The position numbers and the translations under genes were made by a program. The notes below the pieces were generated by a model. That model had not been told where the DNA came from. It made no database searches and saw nothing but the letters and a program-made list of their open reading frames with translations. 64,000 nt of DNA from Chalciporus piperatus (lineage: Eukaryota; Basidiomycota; Agaricomycetes; Boletales; Boletaceae). Below are positions 1 through 13,246 of the stretch, piece after piece (position 1 is the stretch's first letter; every line of letters starts with the position of its first letter). Location of the stretch: NCBI GenBank assembly GCA_038093975.1, contig JBBPTG010000068.1, forward strand, positions 62,001 to 126,000, in the 5' to 3' direction.

Positions 1-655
1 GCCGACGAAGGAGGCTCGGTGAGCACACTAAACGGTGCAGGCGAGGGCGCGTGTAGCTCGTTCACCACAGGAGTGGGTGTCGTCGTGATGTGTATCAAAG
101 GCGGATGGTTCTTGGACGCCGCCCACTGTCTCGTCGCGGACTGGTGTGCGTTCGCGCGAAGTGACTGCGACTCTTCGTAATCTATAGCCTGTCACCCATC
201 CTCGCGATGAGAACCACTCGAGAACGAGACATCCACCTCCAAATTTGAAACAAGACTGACCATGTTCTCGTCAGCCCTACTCTGACCTACGGTGGCACCC
301 CCATCTACAGCGTACGGGGGACCGACCACCACCAACGGACTCCCGATCGTAAGCTCCCTCGCCTGCCTCACCCAATCATCCTGGTTAGTCAACCGACCGC
401 TTTCCAACACGCCATCAGCCGCGCGACGGACACAGAGCCCCTCACCGAGCGGTGCCAGCGTAATACGTTTCTGAGAAACAAAGACAAAACCATCGTTCCT
501 CAGTACACGTCCACGACGAGCAACCCAACTAAGACCAAAAAAACACGTACAGCTTGCCGCTCCTGTCTGGGTGAACCAGGAGACCGAGGTCGTTTCATCG
601 CATAGCCCATTGAACGGAAAGCCGAGGGCGGTGACTGCATGTCAATCTCCATCAT
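1..655 (-). CDS. Hypothetical protein, 5' part, runs off the window
   Basis: Unrecognised gene on the minus strand, cut by the window edge. Two adjacent ATGs lie at 655 and 652. Exon 1 (655-551) is 35 codons, rich in Ser, Pro and Arg, with a KRPRSPGSPRQ stretch that could be a nuclear-localisation-like segment. An intron at 471-550 (gtacgt...ctcag) joins in phase 0 to an exon containing DDWVRQARELTIGSPL and a glycine-rich stretch down to about 192. From about 180 to base 1 another frame is fully open (YEESQSLRANAHQS and onward), so a second intron probably lies near 180-235, but I could not fix its sites. The exon 1 to exon 2 join is convincing; the function is unknown and no catalytic motif is visible. 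Confidence 0.45.
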
Positions 656-1147
656 GAGTATTAGTTGGAGGTCTAAAAGTGGCGACCGTTATGCGTAGTG
701 GTGAAATTTTCAAGGGTGAACCGGTTGGTGTGATGAGTACAGCAGTGGTCAAAGGATCGCGCTCGGAAATTCCCTGAAGATTGCTTTGAAAGAACACGGC
801 CACCGACGCCACCAGCGTCCCGGACGGTGAGCCTCTCCGATACTGCCTCCCTCAAAGCCTGCACAACACGGTGTGCGGCAACAGGCTACAACGCTCGATA
901 TTCAAAATCACTGAGTACCCTTGGTACTTATTGCAGATCAACATTGTCAGCTTGCGGCCAGTACATGCCAAAACAGGCAAAGTCAGGTATACAACCGCGT
1001 CGAGTGCCAGCCTGAGTGGTATACAACAACTTGTCTACAAGATACGTTTCTACAAGTTTTTCTACGAGATGGGCTTGAGTGAGAAACATTATCAACACGA
1101 ACACCGATTCATAGTACAAACATGTTCACCAAAACCGAGGACTCCGT
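656..1147. other. Intergenic, no gene seen
   Basis: This lies between the start of the partial minus-strand gene and the stop of the trehalose phosphorylase gene. Only short overlapping frames without recognisable sequence are present. It should hold the promoter of the partial gene and the 3' end of the phosphorylase transcript. Confidence 0.4.
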
Positions 1148-3817
1148 TCACCCTTGCATCTGCAACGTACCACGAGGCAACCTGGGCTCACCCTCGACAT
1201 AAGCCTCACCAGTTTCCTCGCGGAGCATGTCATTCAACCACGCTCCCTGAGGCTGAATTTTGATACCACGGTTGTACATCACAGCGAGGTACAACCACGC
1301 AGCAGCGTTCCCGACGGTGCCGACTTCGTCGGAAACGTGAGTTGCAGCGTACTGGCTCATCTTGGCGTAAAGCGCTTCGTCAGTGTAGAGGTCGAAGAGG
1401 TATTTCGCGACGGCGTCATTGTCGCCGACTTCCGTGAGGTATCCGGACTTGCCATGTTCGATCTGGAGGGGTATACCACCAGTGCGAGAGGCAACGATGG
1501 GTATGCCGGCATGGAGTGCCTCTGACACTTTGACTTCAAAGCCTTCCCGCAGGGAGAGCTGGAGAGCGATCTTGGCGTTGGCCATGAGAGCATTCAAGAC
1601 TACAATCACATATCATTAATGGATCGACGACGAAAAGAAGAGGGAGACATACGCTGGTCGCTTGGTGGCAGCCTCATGACGACAATGTCCTTCTGGTATT
1701 CCTTGTAGTCATCGGAAGCAATCAAGTTCATGATCTGGTCGTAGATGATGCTGGCATCCGGGTCATCCACAGCACCGTGACCGCAGATCAAGAGCTGAGG
1801 AATATCCTGCTCGGAGTACTTGCCGGTCGCCTTCAAGAGTCTGCGCAAGCGAGCATAGGAGTCGATGACGTTGGGGATACCCTTGGCAGGATCGAACCGT
1901 GCGACCTGGACAATGTATTCACGAGCGGGCCACTTCAATTCGTGCATCTTTTCTTTGACACAGAGGGATTGAAATTCTCCCATGTAGAATTGGGAGTCCC
2001 ATGGGCCGAGGTGCTTGTTCAAACCATCGAGCCTGTGTAAAGAGAGTGGTGAATAAACACGGTCTTGGCCATAAGGGACTTGCGGCCACCCACCAGTCAG
2101 TAGCGGCACCGAGAAGGGCCAACTTCTCGGGGGGCACGTCGCTGGGGACGAACTTGCTGACAGGGTGACTGATGAACAGGTCCGCGAGCTGAATGTTCTT
2201 CCAGAGGTACTGCCAAACTTCTTCCTGCGGAGAACCTTTCTGCTGGACGAGATCACTGCGAATCTCGATGTGCGAACGGTACACGATGGGAAGCTCTGGT
2301 CTGACTTTCTTGATGAGAGGAATCAAACCGGGCATCTGCGGGTCATCTATAACCGGTATGAGCAAAAGTACGAAGGAGGACGTGCGAGACGGTTACCAAT
2401 GAACGCGACATCGACACCACCAGGGGCGAGGGGACCACCATGGGCAGTCCACCTCAAACCGTTCTTCAAGATCCAGGCGTCGAACTGAGCCTTGGCCTCT
2501 GTAGTGAGACGCAAGTCAGGGGCTGCGACACCTTGCAAGATGTTGTGGTTGTTCTTGGTGGTACGGAAAACGCTTGGCGATGGGTTCGGGACATACCTAT
2601 TAATAGTTGACCGTGTAAACATCCGCGCAGAATTAAAGGTGGGGTTACGTACCATGCGGCGTCGACATCCAACGCAGTCAGGAATCTGATGAGAGCGTGA
2701 CGCATCTAGGGAAACCCATGGGTCAGCGGCAATGAACCACACTGGGCCGTGAAAATCCACTCACAAGGGCGACTCCACCTACATCGGGCCACCGAAACCA
2801 GTCCAATCAAAAAGGGACCGCTAGATGAAGCTTAGATCACTCACCTCCCTGGGGGGTAGAAGAGAAGAAACCAATCTTGACCTTCTTCTCGCGAAGTTCG
2901 TCGGCAAGCTTGTTCACCGCGCTCCACGTTCCTGGTCCGACCGATTTGCGATACTCCTCGAGGTCATCGAGCAGATGGATCTTGCCAGCGTGATCGACCG
3001 TGACCTGGTTACGGGGACCGATGCTCAAACGGGGGTTGTTGTTAGGACCGTAGTACATGAGACATTTGCGAGCGGCAGAATCGGCCTGCTCATCGAGCGT
3101 GCGGGGAATGGGCAGCCTGGTCGTGACGCCGCTTTGGAGGTTGTTCTGATCCATGAGAGGGGAGGGGTCGACGTAGAGGGTGGGTGTATCTGCACCAGAA
3201 GGGACATAAGAACCAGTGGTGGAGGAAATACGGTGTTTGACATTGGGACGAGTGAGGGAGTCAGTGTGGAACGGCTTGATGTTGAAGACGATGGGGACGA
3301 TATCGAGGTCGAGCCACAGACGGGTGCAAAGGTTAGGGCACTATCGTATACGAATGAGCACATGACGAAGCGATCAACGGATAGATAATCGAGTACCTCT
3401 TTGAGGAGGCTGAGAGTAACACCGGAGCCGAGGAATTTGCAAAGGTGTTCCTGAGAGAACTTTTTGAACGTCCCGAGAACGTGGGCCTCGATCTCAGCGG
3501 CGTTCTTCGCCGGCTGAGCCGCGTTGTACGGTATAACGGTGGAAGAATAATCGGTGCTATAGACCGAGTCGTGGATGGAGATGGCGATCTCGAAGGACTT
3601 GCCATCTCCAGCAACCGCGCCGGCGACACCAGCCCACATAGGCTAGATAACAAGATCAATACCTGCCGCTGCGGTCGATGAGATCAGGACTTACGGTGAG
3701 ACTGGAATAGGCATGGACGACTGGTCTCCTGCCAGTGCTGACGCTGGAGAGTCTACGCTTGATAGCGGAAGAACCCTTTGATTCAAACTCCAAGTGAACG
3801 CTTGCGTGGGTGGACAT
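1148..3817 (-). CDS. Trehalose phosphorylase (retaining, GT4 family)
   Basis: Cytosolic enzyme that splits trehalose with phosphate to glucose and alpha-glucose 1-phosphate, with retention of configuration. The first ATG is at 3817 (MSTHASVHLEFESKGSS), followed by an intron and MWAGVAGAVAGDGKSFEIAI. Exons then carry IPRTLDEQADSAARKCL, KVKIGFFSSTPQGG, FRTTKNNHNILQG, YRSHIEIRSDLV, LFISHPVSKFVPSDVP and ICGHGAVDDPDASII. The GT4 donor-site block EGFEVKVSEALHAGIP lies near the C-terminus, which ends with PRLPRGTLQMQG. The last intron (about 1598-1650) joins DQ to LLNALMANAK exactly as the family expects. Domain order and length (roughly 740 residues) fit the basidiomycete enzyme. Trehalose is the main storage and stress sugar of these fungi. 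No break was seen in the reading frame after splicing. Confidence 0.93.
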
Positions 3818-4306
3818 GATGGGCGCAGGAGTGAAGTGGAAAAGAGAGAGGCTGGCTATTTAAGTGAAAAAGGCGATACTGTATGGGAGCGATGGATGGA
3901 GATTATTAGTTCCCTCAATGGAATAGATCCAGGGACCCTAGTGCATGCGATGTGGGGGTACAGGAATGGCTTTTGGGGGAGCCCTGTGGGTGTGGCAGAT
4001 CTGAGAAGCAAGATCGCGACGCGCGTTGGCAAGTCATAGGAGGAGACCCTGAATACAAGCATATCAAATGGGCTGTCAGTAAGGAAATCCGGGTAGAATA
4101 GATGCGGGTTTGTAGGTAAAATTGGTAACAAGGAGGAGCTTGTGCGGACGAAGCTGATTAGTGGACATCTTCGAGGACGGATGGTCAGATCAGAACAGCC
4201 CAGTCAGAAGCATAAACTTCTAAACAGAGTTCTCGGGGTCGCTGTCGATGCCTCGTGTTGGCAGAAATGGAGTGTGACCCCAGCCACGGCTCTTGATGCA
4301 AGCTTC
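3818..4306. promoter_or_regulatory. Divergent intergenic region
   Basis: This lies between the starts of the trehalose phosphorylase gene (minus) and the TFIIB-like gene (plus), so it must contain both promoters. The small frames within it look like chance. I saw no clear TATA box at a usual distance. Confidence 0.4.
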
Positions 4307-6215
4307 ATGGTGAGTTGTCGTGAATGCGGCGCTCCTCAGCTCGGATTCGACGACGTCGGTTCACTCGTATGTACCAACTGTGGGACACTCGCAGACTCAG
4401 ACCAGGCAGTACTCGCTCAACACGATGATGCACACCCGCACTCATACTCGGTTCTGCGCACAAGGAGCGGATGGAATCTATCCCAGACAAAACAAGACCG
4501 GGACAGAAAGAACACGGTAAGCCCATACGCTCATTAGTCCATCCCATTTCCATTTCTAACCAACCGTTCAGTTCGCCATGAGCACCTTCATCACCTCCGT
4601 CCTCTCAAGGCTTAACAACCCCGGTCTGTCCCCACGCGCGGGAGCCATATTCACACAAGCGATGTCGAAGGGCAACTACAGGTGGGGACGTAAAGCAAAA
4701 CTCGCTGCCGGCGCCTCCATCGCCATCGCTCTTCGTGAGGCACACAAATCAGATTCCTTTCGTGACATCGCTTTCCTACTCGACGAATCGCCCGTTTCAC
4801 TCTCGCGCACCTTTCAGGCCGTGGTATCTCTTCTCAATTTCTCTCTCGCTTCCACAGATCCAGCTGTACATCTTCCCATCCTCCAGGCCCATCTGCAGTC
4901 ACTCATACATCCCGAAACCTTGTCCTCATCCCCTCCTTCCCAGCTCCCCCAACCCCTCGTTTCCATCCTCACGCCCCTGTCTTTACCAACTGTCATTCGC
5001 ACAGCAACCTCACTGTCACAACTCATCTCTCAGCATTCCCCACCTTTACCCATCATCAACCTTCCCACACCGCCGACAGCATGTGCGTTGTTCATTCTCT
5101 GTCTCGAAGCTGAAATACGCGCACCGCTCCCACATCTCGGCGAGCTCGCACGCACGCTTGGTACCCGTTTCGCTCTCGCTGCCGGCGTCGTGTCTTCCCG
5201 GTACAAAATTCTCTACGATCTAATCGAGGAATGGATCCGTCACGTTCCGTGGTTGGATCAGTTCGTTTACAAGGGTAAAGGTCGTGGCGCTTCTGCACGC
5301 TCCAAATCTTCTAAACGAACGATCGTCTCCAAGGGAATCAAAGATGTCATCCAGTTTCATGAAGAGATATGGTTGAGTCACATGCAGAACCAGCAAAAGA
5401 TAAAATTGGACTTGGATCCAGACCCTGGCGAGAACCCGACCGAAGGAGAAGAAGATGGAGGAGACGACCACGGTAATGTGACCACCCCGACGGTCGCGTC
5501 TTCGAGCACAAACGTCAGAGAACTCGATATGACACCGCCTCCGAGCAAGAAACGCAAGGTCGAGAAGAAATGCGGGGCTATGCACGCGGCATATCGATTT
5601 CTACTCGACCCGTTATCAGTCTCCGCTCCCAAAGCGGTATCGAGCACGACAACTTCCGATGGCGAAGTATCCTTGTTGACTCATATACTGACCTGTCCAT
5701 CCGACGAACTTTCCCAAGGTGCTCCGCCTACACGTCTTCAGCTTCTCGCAACGTCTCGCGGAGGAAGCGCTCCTGAAAACATTGCCGACGAAGAGCTTTT
5801 TGCCGAAGGCGAATTGGAGGGGTTTTTACGGAGCGAACAAGAACGAGAGGTTCTTCGTCCTCTATTTCAGCTCAACTGGGGCGACGAAACAGCGGCGAAA
5901 GAAGCCCCCGTGCGTCGTACGAAACCGACAATCCCCGCTGAATCGAAACGAGGAGCCAAGCGTATCAACATGGACGCGTTAGCGCGTCTGCTTGGCGTTG
6001 TGGAAGGTGATGAGGCTGACGAGGAGGAAGTTGGATTTCCGGATGAAGATGGTGCTGATAATCTCTGGGGCTGGGATGATCTTGGTTCCGGCTCCTCGAG
6101 GCATCGTTCTCCCACGGAAGGCGCCGAGCTCGTCAGTGATTGGAGGCCAGCATCTTCGGACGATGATAACGGAGATAGATTTGGAAACTACAATCGGTAC
6201 GAGGAAGAGCTCTGA
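4307..6215 (+). CDS. TFIIB-family transcription factor
   Basis: Predicted nuclear initiation factor of the TFIIB/Brf family. The ATG at 4307 opens a zinc ribbon with Cys at residues 4, 7, 22 and 25 (SCRECGAPQLGF ... LVCTNCGTLAD). One intron (4517-4571) joins in phase 0 to a long exon, giving about 617 residues. Residues 75-290 hold two cyclin-like halves; the first contains GNYRWGRKAKLAAGASIAIA and the second LCLEAEIRAPLPHLGELART. The remainder is acidic and low in complexity, with a KKRKVEKK basic patch that may be a nuclear signal. The acidic tail and the absence of a recognisable Brf1 homology block make the exact class uncertain: it could be a Brf1/Brf2-like Pol III factor or a fungus-specific TFIIB paralogue. 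It is tail-to-tail with the ALKBH1 gene. Confidence 0.78.
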
Positions 6216-6796
6216 TTCGATGGTCAGGATTTATATTGGCTCTGATCATCATTTTACGACATGTACGAAGCATGTACGACCCTTGTAAACGTCAACGTGA
6301 GTTTTTCCCCAAGTTTTCCCGATTGCGACAGTTGAGTCATTGCGCTGTTGCTTAAATTTCGCTGAAAGGGAGTTGATACGCGGGAAGGGTGTGTTCAGGA
6401 ACCATCCGGTAACGTGCCCTACATGCTTCCAATGACGAGCCTCATCTAGACCTTCCTTGCTCTCTATGACACGGTGTCGTTGGTCCCATACAACGTAATC
6501 TCGCACACTGTGTGGGTGTGGGGTTCGTGTCTGAATGTTGTGCACAGTGGATCATCAAAATTGCCCGCGCTTCGTACATATTTCGCCCGGTGAACGGATC
6601 GATAGAGATAAAACGCTCATCGTGCTTTATCCGGCATCCTAAATCGAATCACGCGGTATTCACTAGATCTATCTCTTCCCCTTCTCGCAGTCACCTCATG
6701 CTCTCGGATGGTCTCTCAATCCAACGCGACCAGCCCAGCTTTTCGACCCCGTTCGATCGATATACAAGGCCCATCGCGTTTTAATGTGGCGTTGTA
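6216..6796. other. Convergent intergenic region
   Basis: About 580 bases between the 3' ends of the TFIIB-like gene and the ALKBH1 gene. Small frames occur on both strands (for example 6512-6784 plus) without recognisable sequence or splice support. It probably holds both 3' untranslated regions. Confidence 0.4.
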
Positions 6797-8271
6797 TCAT
6801 GTGTGTGTGGGGTCAAATCCTTTGGGGAATACCTGACGAACGTTGATGTTGATCCGTGTGGTCTGCATGTAATCTTTGTATGGTTCCCAATCGTCTACAT
6901 CATCACCTTCGTCTGGTGGCTGTGAAAAGTGCTCGGGTAGTGTGCCTTCTAGTATTCTTGGTACGCCTTTAGGAATTTTCGATCAGTGATGTTGGAATAT
7001 GGTGGTGATGATGAAGTGACTGACCGTGGTAGGCGCGTCTACAGGCCGGTCCTGACATGATCACCATATCCCCGGATCGGAGGAGAATAGGGATTGGTTC
7101 GGTATCGCGAGTGAGACCACCAATGAGGAATATGGCTGCATTTCCTATTCTATTGGGGTGTGTTGGCGCGGATATGGGTCGATGGGGTGAATCGCAACTT
7201 ACGAGATAGATACGAGTGGTGAGGTGGCACAGACCTCCGAGCGATCGACGTGGGCCATGAGCGTATCCTAACAAAAAATGACGTGAACGTCGATCGAGTC
7301 ATTTCGCCAAGTGACTGAACGAACCTTTATCTGATAAAAATTGACTATGCCAGCATCCGGCTCTGTGTGATGTGTCAATGACGATAGGGTTGTATGATGG
7401 CGGGACGTACCATAAGTTTCTTTCCACAATCTCCAGTCGTCATCGCCCCATCCATCGAGAGTGTCATTACCGAAGACCTTTTCCCATGGAACTGACTCGA
7501 CTGCTCGTTTGCAGATGTCACGTAGGAAAGGATTTATTTCCCCCTTTCCTTTGGTAAAGTCATACTGCTTGCTTCCCCAGTGGTATGACCATCCGATGTT
7601 TGCCCAACGAAGTTTTGGGATGAGATCGGAGGGAGGACAATCGAGTGCGGTCGTTGAGGACTCTGGGGGAGGTTTGGGAAGTGATTGGAGAGTGGAAAGG
7701 TTGTCCACAGAGGCGGGGTCGTTTGAGATGAGTTGTCGTGGGCCAGAGGTGGAGGGACGAGATATGCGTTCACCATCAAGTGATGCTTTCGTTCGAACGA
7801 GGGGTGCTTCAGAGCCTTGGGTTCGGGATTGGAGGTGGGCGTTCCAGATGCCCTCGGAAGGGAGTAGGTAGTGTGCGTCGAGGTTGGTTTCGTTGGGGTG
7901 ACGAGCATGATCGCGGAGAGACCACCTGACGAGGCGTCGCTGGTCTTCCTCGGAGACGAAAGAGGGGAGTAGCACAAGACCTGTGCGGTGATTAGCGAGG
8001 GTGAATATGATCGATCGCGAGACTTGCCTGGTACTTGAGGTATGATAAATGCGTTTGGTGATATGCGACTGGGCTCATTCAGTCCCGCTGCGAGGTCGAG
8101 TATGGATGATAGATCTGGTGGTGGAAATCGGGCCTTGAACCTCTTCTCTGCTGCTCTGAACTGCGACCAATTCTGATCTACATCCTGTTTTCTATTCCTT
8201 GTCGTCTTGTCGTGTTCCCTTTTCGCTTTCTTGTATTCTTTGCTCTGAGTGTCGTACAGGGGGGAGATCAT
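6797..8271 (-). CDS. AlkB homolog 1-type 2-oxoglutarate/Fe(II) dioxygenase
   Basis: Predicted nucleic-acid demethylase of the ALKBH1 group (oxidative removal of methyl groups from DNA or tRNA bases using 2-oxoglutarate and Fe(II)). The ATG at 8271 begins MISPLYDTQSKEYKKAKREH, with a first exon ending IPQVPG. After an intron comes LLPSFVSEEDQRRLVRWSL, then KLRWANIGWSYHWGSKQYD, typical of this group. The core GIVNFYQIK is followed by an intron and DTLMAHVDRSE, which supplies the iron-binding HxD pair. Next come AIFLIGGLTRDTEPIPILLR and SGPACRRAYHGVPRIL with the distal His and the 2-oxoglutarate-binding Arg region. The protein ends at TGA 6797-6799 after QVFPKGFDPTHT. A Ser/Pro-rich insert lies between the N-terminal half and the catalytic core. 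It shares a 124-base divergent promoter with LETM1. Confidence 0.86.
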
Positions 8272-8395
8272 TTCTGCTACAAACAGAAGCAAACATTCTT
8301 CGGGTTGCCGATCATTGCGTCTTTCGTCGGCTTGGAGAGACTTGAAATATTTTGTTTTGTTTTATTTTATTTTATGCACTTTCTCCTGGTCTGCC
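8272..8395. promoter_or_regulatory. Compact bidirectional promoter, ALKBH1/LETM1
   Basis: Only 124 bases separate the two start codons. The stretch includes a T-rich run at about 8350-8374 (ttttgttttgttttatttta). No TATA box in the usual form is evident. Both 5' untranslated regions and the core promoters must fit here, or overlap the coding sequence. Confidence 0.6.
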
Positions 8396-10540
<2,145 letters not shown>

Positions 10541-10842
10541 CTTGGATGAACGCGATTGCGTATCCTTGCCCGATATCTTGAGCATGCATTGGCTGGCCAG
10601 CTACGATCCACCATTATTATTAGACTTTAATACAAAGCCACCTCATACTTGTGATCCTGCGCAAAACCACCCACAGCAAGCAAATATGCGAAAACCCAAC
10701 GATAAGATAACATGTACATTAATTAGGGTAACAAACTAACGAGGTATATATATGCGAGCAGTGCAGGTAAATATCAGCAGAGCAAGGTCTTTCAAGAACC
10801 ACTCCATAGGCAGCGACCTGGCTCGGACCCCAAAGGCTTTGA

Positions 10843-12551
10843 TTACTCCTCAGATACGGTCTCGCCTTCCGCGTCCGCGTCAGTCTCTCCACAGCTGATC
10901 GCAGCTTCGTCGTCATCCTCGTCGTCCGCATCGGCTTTCACAGGGATAGGTGGTTGATCTGGTAAACGCTGTCGACGAAAAGGTGGCACGTTCAAAATCA
11001 GCAACGAGAGTAAAAGTTGCGAAACTTGAGACATACGTACCACAAAGGCGAATTTGCAAACCAGGAAACCACCCTTGTTCAGTCCCTTGTCTTGCCAGGC
11101 CTGTGTCACCCCACACACACGGCGTGTCAGTCGTTCTGCAGTTGTGAGTCTGGAAGAGCACCGCACCTTTTTCACGACGTAGAGACCGTCATAGCGGTAC
11201 CTGTGACGAGTTGACGAGGGGGATGAGATCTTTTATCGAGCACGCGGATGGGGAAAGAGTTACCCTTCACTGGGACCGTATCTGCAGCGAAGCTTGTACC
11301 CTCTGATGACACGAACAGGTTTACCAGTCTCCACGGAGCGCTTTCAAAGCACAGTTTGAGCAAACGGAAAGGGGAAGACGAAACGCGAAACGCGTGCAAA
11401 GGAAGCACGTAAGAACGTACCGCAAGCGACTTGTTGTGGTTGTGCTCAAACGACTGATCGAAGCTTTGTCCGGCGGTCCGAAGCTGTGAAAACATCGTGG
11501 GTGTGGGTCACGATCGTGCGACGCGTATTAGGTCGGGCAGGACTTACGTTTTTAGGAGCCGCTTTGGTGCCTTTAAGATCCCTACCGCCTGTGAGGGTAA
11601 ATGTGAGCGAATTGGATGGTTTATGTTCGGGTTAGAGAGTTGTGCTTACCAGCACCTGTATATGTGCTAAAGGGAAAACATATTAGTGATTGGGATGACA
11701 CCAGGGGGTTGGAAATGGGACTTACAACGCGTAGCCATCGTCGACATCGTCGTCGTAGCCACCTGAAAGCGCGATGGAGTAGGCACCGTCAGGGCCTGGA
11801 GCGATTCCTCCTACCCACGGACTGGACAGAAAAAAGCAAGTTAGTACCAAGGAAACAGAGGATAAAAACATCTCAGGGAACCAAGACTCACGCGTGAATC
11901 GAATCGTTCGAGCACTCTTCTCTGAGGTTTTGGTGAACGATGCGCTGCCGCACGAAGAAAAGAAAAACCGTACCTCGACGCCCACCACGAACCAACCTCG
12001 ATACCAGGAATCGCTCCATATGTTTTTCTATACCCCCAACAATCAGGACCAACCCCAAACCAAGAAACGAGAACCACTCACGGGTTATACCGTCTCTGTT
12101 TCTTCGTCACCTGTTGCTCGTCACCAACGACTTTCTTCACAGAGATTGGTTGCGGCGTCCCACGAGTCTTCTCAACGCGTATCAGCGCGTCCACGCCCTT
12201 CCCTGCAATTCTCGAACTCCTTCTCCGACTTCCAGCCTCGGCACCAGCAGTGGGCGCCGCGTTCTCATCCGACGCGACGCGTGCCGTCTTCTTCGCACGC
12301 GGTCGTACATCCGCATCAGAGTCGGCGTCAGAATCAGAGTTGGAGTTATAGGTGTCTGTGTCTGCTTTTCGTTTGTTGCGAGAGGTGGAACTGGATTTGG
12401 ATTTGGATTTGGATTTGGCGGTACGAGCGGGCTTTCGACGGGTTTCTTTGGGCTCTTTCAAGGGTTTTAAATTATGGATGTCTAGAGTGGCGAGGAGCTC
12501 GCGGTTGCGCGCGATGTTGGCATCGCGTTCTTCATTGTAGCTGGGCAACAT
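10843..12551 (-). CDS. SRA-YDG domain protein (UHRF1-like reader)
   Basis: Predicted nuclear protein with an SRA-YDG domain, the fold that flips out and reads methylated cytosine in UHRF1 and related proteins. The ATG at 12551 gives MLPSYNEERDANIARNRELL, then a Lys/Arg/Ser-rich region with KSKSKSKSSSTSRNKRK and an acidic-basic stretch. After introns come YGAIPGIEVGSWWASR, APWVGGIAPGPDGAYSIALS, DDVDDGYAL, NLRTAGQSFDQSFEHNHNKS, and then the conserved GYR/YDGLYVVKKAWQDKG portion. The tail is acidic (DADDEDDDEAAI) and ends at 10843. Many short introns (about 50-70 bases) split the domain. No RING or PHD domain is seen, so it is a stand-alone SRA protein, as in many basidiomycetes. The substrate preference cannot be read from the sequence. 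Confidence 0.87.
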
Positions 12552-12841
12552 GTGTCAGTGGTCGCTCTAGGATGACCAGTACTCGGGCTGTCAGTAGTGA
12601 GCTGGGTATTATATCAAAGTGAACCTAAGAAGGATTGAAAGAGATGGTTGTCGAACACTTTGCGGTCCAACAATCGTGTATAATACGGCGCTTATTTCAG
12701 GGTCGTAAGCAATCCTCAAGCAGGATTACATAGAAATTACACGCCAAGCGATCTAACGTTGCATGAACGCTGAGTTACAACTAATCTATGTCTCGCTGAT
12801 ACCCCGGAGAGCGATGATGAAAATGTGGATGGAGAGGTTGT

Positions 12842-12998
12842 GATGATGTGACAAGTCTTGATGAGGAGACGGTTCTTGACGACGACGAAGATGAAGACGA
12901 GGAGGAAGATGAGACGGAGCTGAGGAAGATGAAATTGGACGGGCGATGACGTCGAGTGGAGGTAAGGCGTGACAAGAAGGGATCTGACGGCGAGCATC
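12842..12998 (+). pseudogene. Duplicated fragment of the STE11-type MAP3K gene
   Basis: These bases match 46738-46897 of the MAP3K gene in the same orientation, including the acidic-linker exon and the following exon-intron border (agtggaggtaaggcgtgac). The acid-coding stretch has diverged and carries small length changes. No kinase domain follows; after about 13 unmatched bases the copy jumps to sequence equivalent to the far side of the kinase gene. It is a DNA-level copy, because the intron start is retained, and it is non-functional. Confidence 0.82.
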
Positions 12999-13011
12999 TC
13001 ACAACTGTCCA

Positions 13012-13246
13012 CGTTGACTAAACGTAAAGTCTTTCCCTTTCTCGTCCTCCGTATCCGAGTCAGTCTTGGTCCTTACCAAACCAGCTACATCCATCCTCTC
13101 CCTGCTCGAGCCCATAACAGGGGTTCAGCTCGTTGAACAACTTCCGGTTCTCCACCTGGGAAGCCATGCGAGGGAAGTCCTCCACGAGCTCATTAGACAC
13201 GATTTCGGCTGCTGGGAATGACACGATATGTGTCGGACGTGCATCC
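13012..13246. repeat. Segmental-duplication copy A, matching 48490-48757
   Basis: Same-orientation match. From 13024 to about 13196, against 48513-48686, I count about seven substitutions and two single-base indels. Copy B has 24 bases where copy A has 4, at 13197-13200. Homology stops sharply at 13246/48757. It covers the C-terminal coding end and the downstream flank of the unknown-family gene. Confidence 0.85.

Noticed and set aside
1154..1525. Plus-strand frame opposite trehalose phosphorylase
   Set aside because: It is antisense to strongly conserved GT4 sequence; no splice sites or recognisable protein.
3940..4060. Possible tRNA-like stem structure
   Set aside because: No A-box/B-box pair and no cloverleaf could be traced. 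I also scanned for B-box-like GGTTCGANTCC across the window without a convincing hit.
12842..13246. Retroposed (processed) copy of the MAP3K gene
   Set aside because: The copy keeps the start of an intron and non-transcribed flanking sequence, so it arose by DNA duplication.
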